Below, piece after piece: positions 23,025 to 23,610 of a stretch of DNA of 23,610 nt; positions within the stretch are counted from its first letter, which is position 1; every line of letters begins with the position of its first letter. The position numbers and the translations under genes were made by a program. This stretch comes from DATAXV01 sp036272915. Lineage in GTDB: Bacteria; Chloroflexota; Dormibacteria; Dormibacterales; Dormibacteraceae. The notes beneath the pieces are model-generated. The model was not told where the DNA came from. It did not search any database and was given only the letters and a program-made list of their open reading frames with translations. Location of the stretch: the NCBI GenBank assembly GCA_036272915.1, contig DATAXV010000216.1, forward strand, positions 1 through 23,610. The letters are read 5' to 3'.

Positions 23025-23115
23025 ACCTCGGAGACGGCCCTCAGGGCTGAAGGTTAAATCTCAGGATCGACGTATTCACAGATGTGGAAAAGGTGTTGAG
23101 ATGTCGAACCATATC

Positions 23116-23130
23116 TTGATACCGTGTCAA
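23116..23130. promoter_or_regulatory. Operator-like palindrome in an AT-richer island
   Basis: TTGATAC-C-GTGTCAA, a 15-bp inverted repeat with one mismatch, in a stretch (about 23050-23145) that is much less GC-rich than its surroundings. The form resembles LacI-type operators, but it sits between the ends of two convergent genes, where no gene start is evident. Confidence 0.25.
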
Positions 23131-23201
23131 TCACCTTTCTCGAAGCACCTCGGTCGGGCAAACCGTGTCCACGGCCCTGCCGCGCCGGATCCCGTCCTCG
23201 G

Positions 23202-23610
23202 TCAGCTCCCGGCGACGACCTCGACGGCGGTGCCGGTGGGGGATCCGGGATGGCTCAGCCAGAGCAGGCCCTCGGCCTCGTCGTGGGTCCAGTCGTCGCT
23301 GGCAGCCCCGTCGATCAGCACCCGAGCCGGCCGGGCGGGGAGGCGCAGCAGCGTCCTCACCGGGGTCCGCGCCGGCGCCTCGCTGACGTAGGCGACGGTG
23401 CCGCCCTCCGCCCGCCAGTCGCGGACCCGGCTCGCCGAGGCCACCAGCGCGATCGCCTTGGCGCCCTCCAGGTCCCGGAACCAGGCCACCTGGCCGGGCG
23501 CCACCCGGCGCTCGCGGACCAGGGGCAGATCGGCGTCGAGGAGGTCGACCAGCCGGCCGGAGGCGGTCCAGTCGCCGCCCTCGGCCTCGTCCAGCACGGC
23601 GCCGATCAGG
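23202..23610 (-). CDS. C-terminal part of an unknown protein (runs off the window end)
   Basis: Open on the minus strand from the window edge to a TGA at 23202-23204; at least 135 residues. It ends with RVLIDGAASDDWTHDEAEG, then LLWLSHPGSPTGTAVEVV, a short beta-rich ending like the C-terminal beta-sandwich appended to many glycoside hydrolases and other carbohydrate enzymes. Earlier sequence (VAWFRDLEGAKAIALVASAS) is not diagnostic. The start is outside the window. Convergent with the GxGYxYP gene. The carbohydrate link is a guess based on style and neighbour. Confidence 0.55.
   Translation of the reverse strand, partial: LIGAVLDEAEGGDWTASGRLVDLLDADLPLVRERRVAPGQVAWFRDLEGAKAIALVASASRVRDWRAEGGTVAYVSEAPARTPVRTLLRLPARPARVLIDGAASDDWTHDEAEGLLWLSHPGSPTGTAVEVVAGS

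Noticed and set aside
23083..23091. A DnaA-box-like nonamer (TGTGGAAAA)
   Set aside because: Only one imperfect copy, no cluster, no dnaA/dnaN/gyrase genes nearby; no support for a replication origin.
1..23610. CRISPR arrays, tRNA or rRNA genes
   Set aside because: No regularly spaced direct repeats and no tRNA or rRNA signature was found on reading either strand.

Overview
This window is GC-rich bacterial DNA, with many GTG and TTG starts and several genes that appear to be transcribed without a leader: a TANNNT-like -10 hexamer sits 5-8 nt before the start codon. A DDN-type deazaflavin (F420)-dependent reductase, a PadR-type regulator, a TMEM175 channel and TAT-exported lipoproteins fit an actinobacterial or Chloroflexota/Dormibacterota-like soil lineage. 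That placement is inference; no rRNA or tRNA gene is present to settle it.

Layout. (1) 1-200: the C-terminal end of an IS110-family transposase and its end hairpin. (2) 199-3196, minus: a three-gene ABC importer (lipoprotein binding protein and two permeases, all overlapping by 4 nt). No ATPase gene follows; the IS110 element lies where one might be expected. (3) 3200-4370, plus: an operator-like palindrome, a PadR regulator broken by frameshifts, and a deazaflavin-dependent reductase. (4) 4425-7814: an orphan NuoF-like flavoprotein, a TMEM175-type K+ channel, and a convergent MFS transporter preceded by a short leader ORF. (5) 7950-8550: a consensus promoter driving a small secreted peptide, then a small four-cysteine protein. 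(6) 8615-14526: a very large GNAT fusion protein, then a ThDP-dependent lyase/decarboxylase and a zinc MDR dehydrogenase that overlap by 1 nt. (7) 14672-17376: a CPA-type cation/proton antiporter converging on a TAT-lipoprotein FAD oxidoreductase. (8) 17472-19614: an alpha/beta hydrolase and two overlapping IspD-family genes. (9) 19615-20901: a gene-poor stretch with a Crp/Fnr remnant, a consensus promoter and a long hairpin-rich leader. (10) 20902-23610: a TAT-exported GxGYxYP-domain protein and the C-terminal part of a minus-strand gene that leaves the window.

The most striking observation is the IspD-family pair at 18245-19614. The downstream protein keeps the CTP-binding glycine loop, the lysines and the other residues of one active site but lacks the two 'arm' residues that IspD normally lends across the dimer interface. 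The upstream protein has lost the glycine loop but keeps exactly those two arm residues. This looks like a homodimeric enzyme that has split into an obligate heterodimer.

Several genes (GxGYxYP protein, FAD oxidoreductase, BD-FAE-like hydrolase, GNAT/mutarotase-like fusion, MDR dehydrogenase, ABC importer, MFS carrier) would suit uptake and turnover of carbohydrates or modified sugars. That they act together is inference; most have their own promoter. The broken PadR gene, the Crp remnant and the IS end show that parts of the window are decaying, or that the assembly carries a few indel errors.
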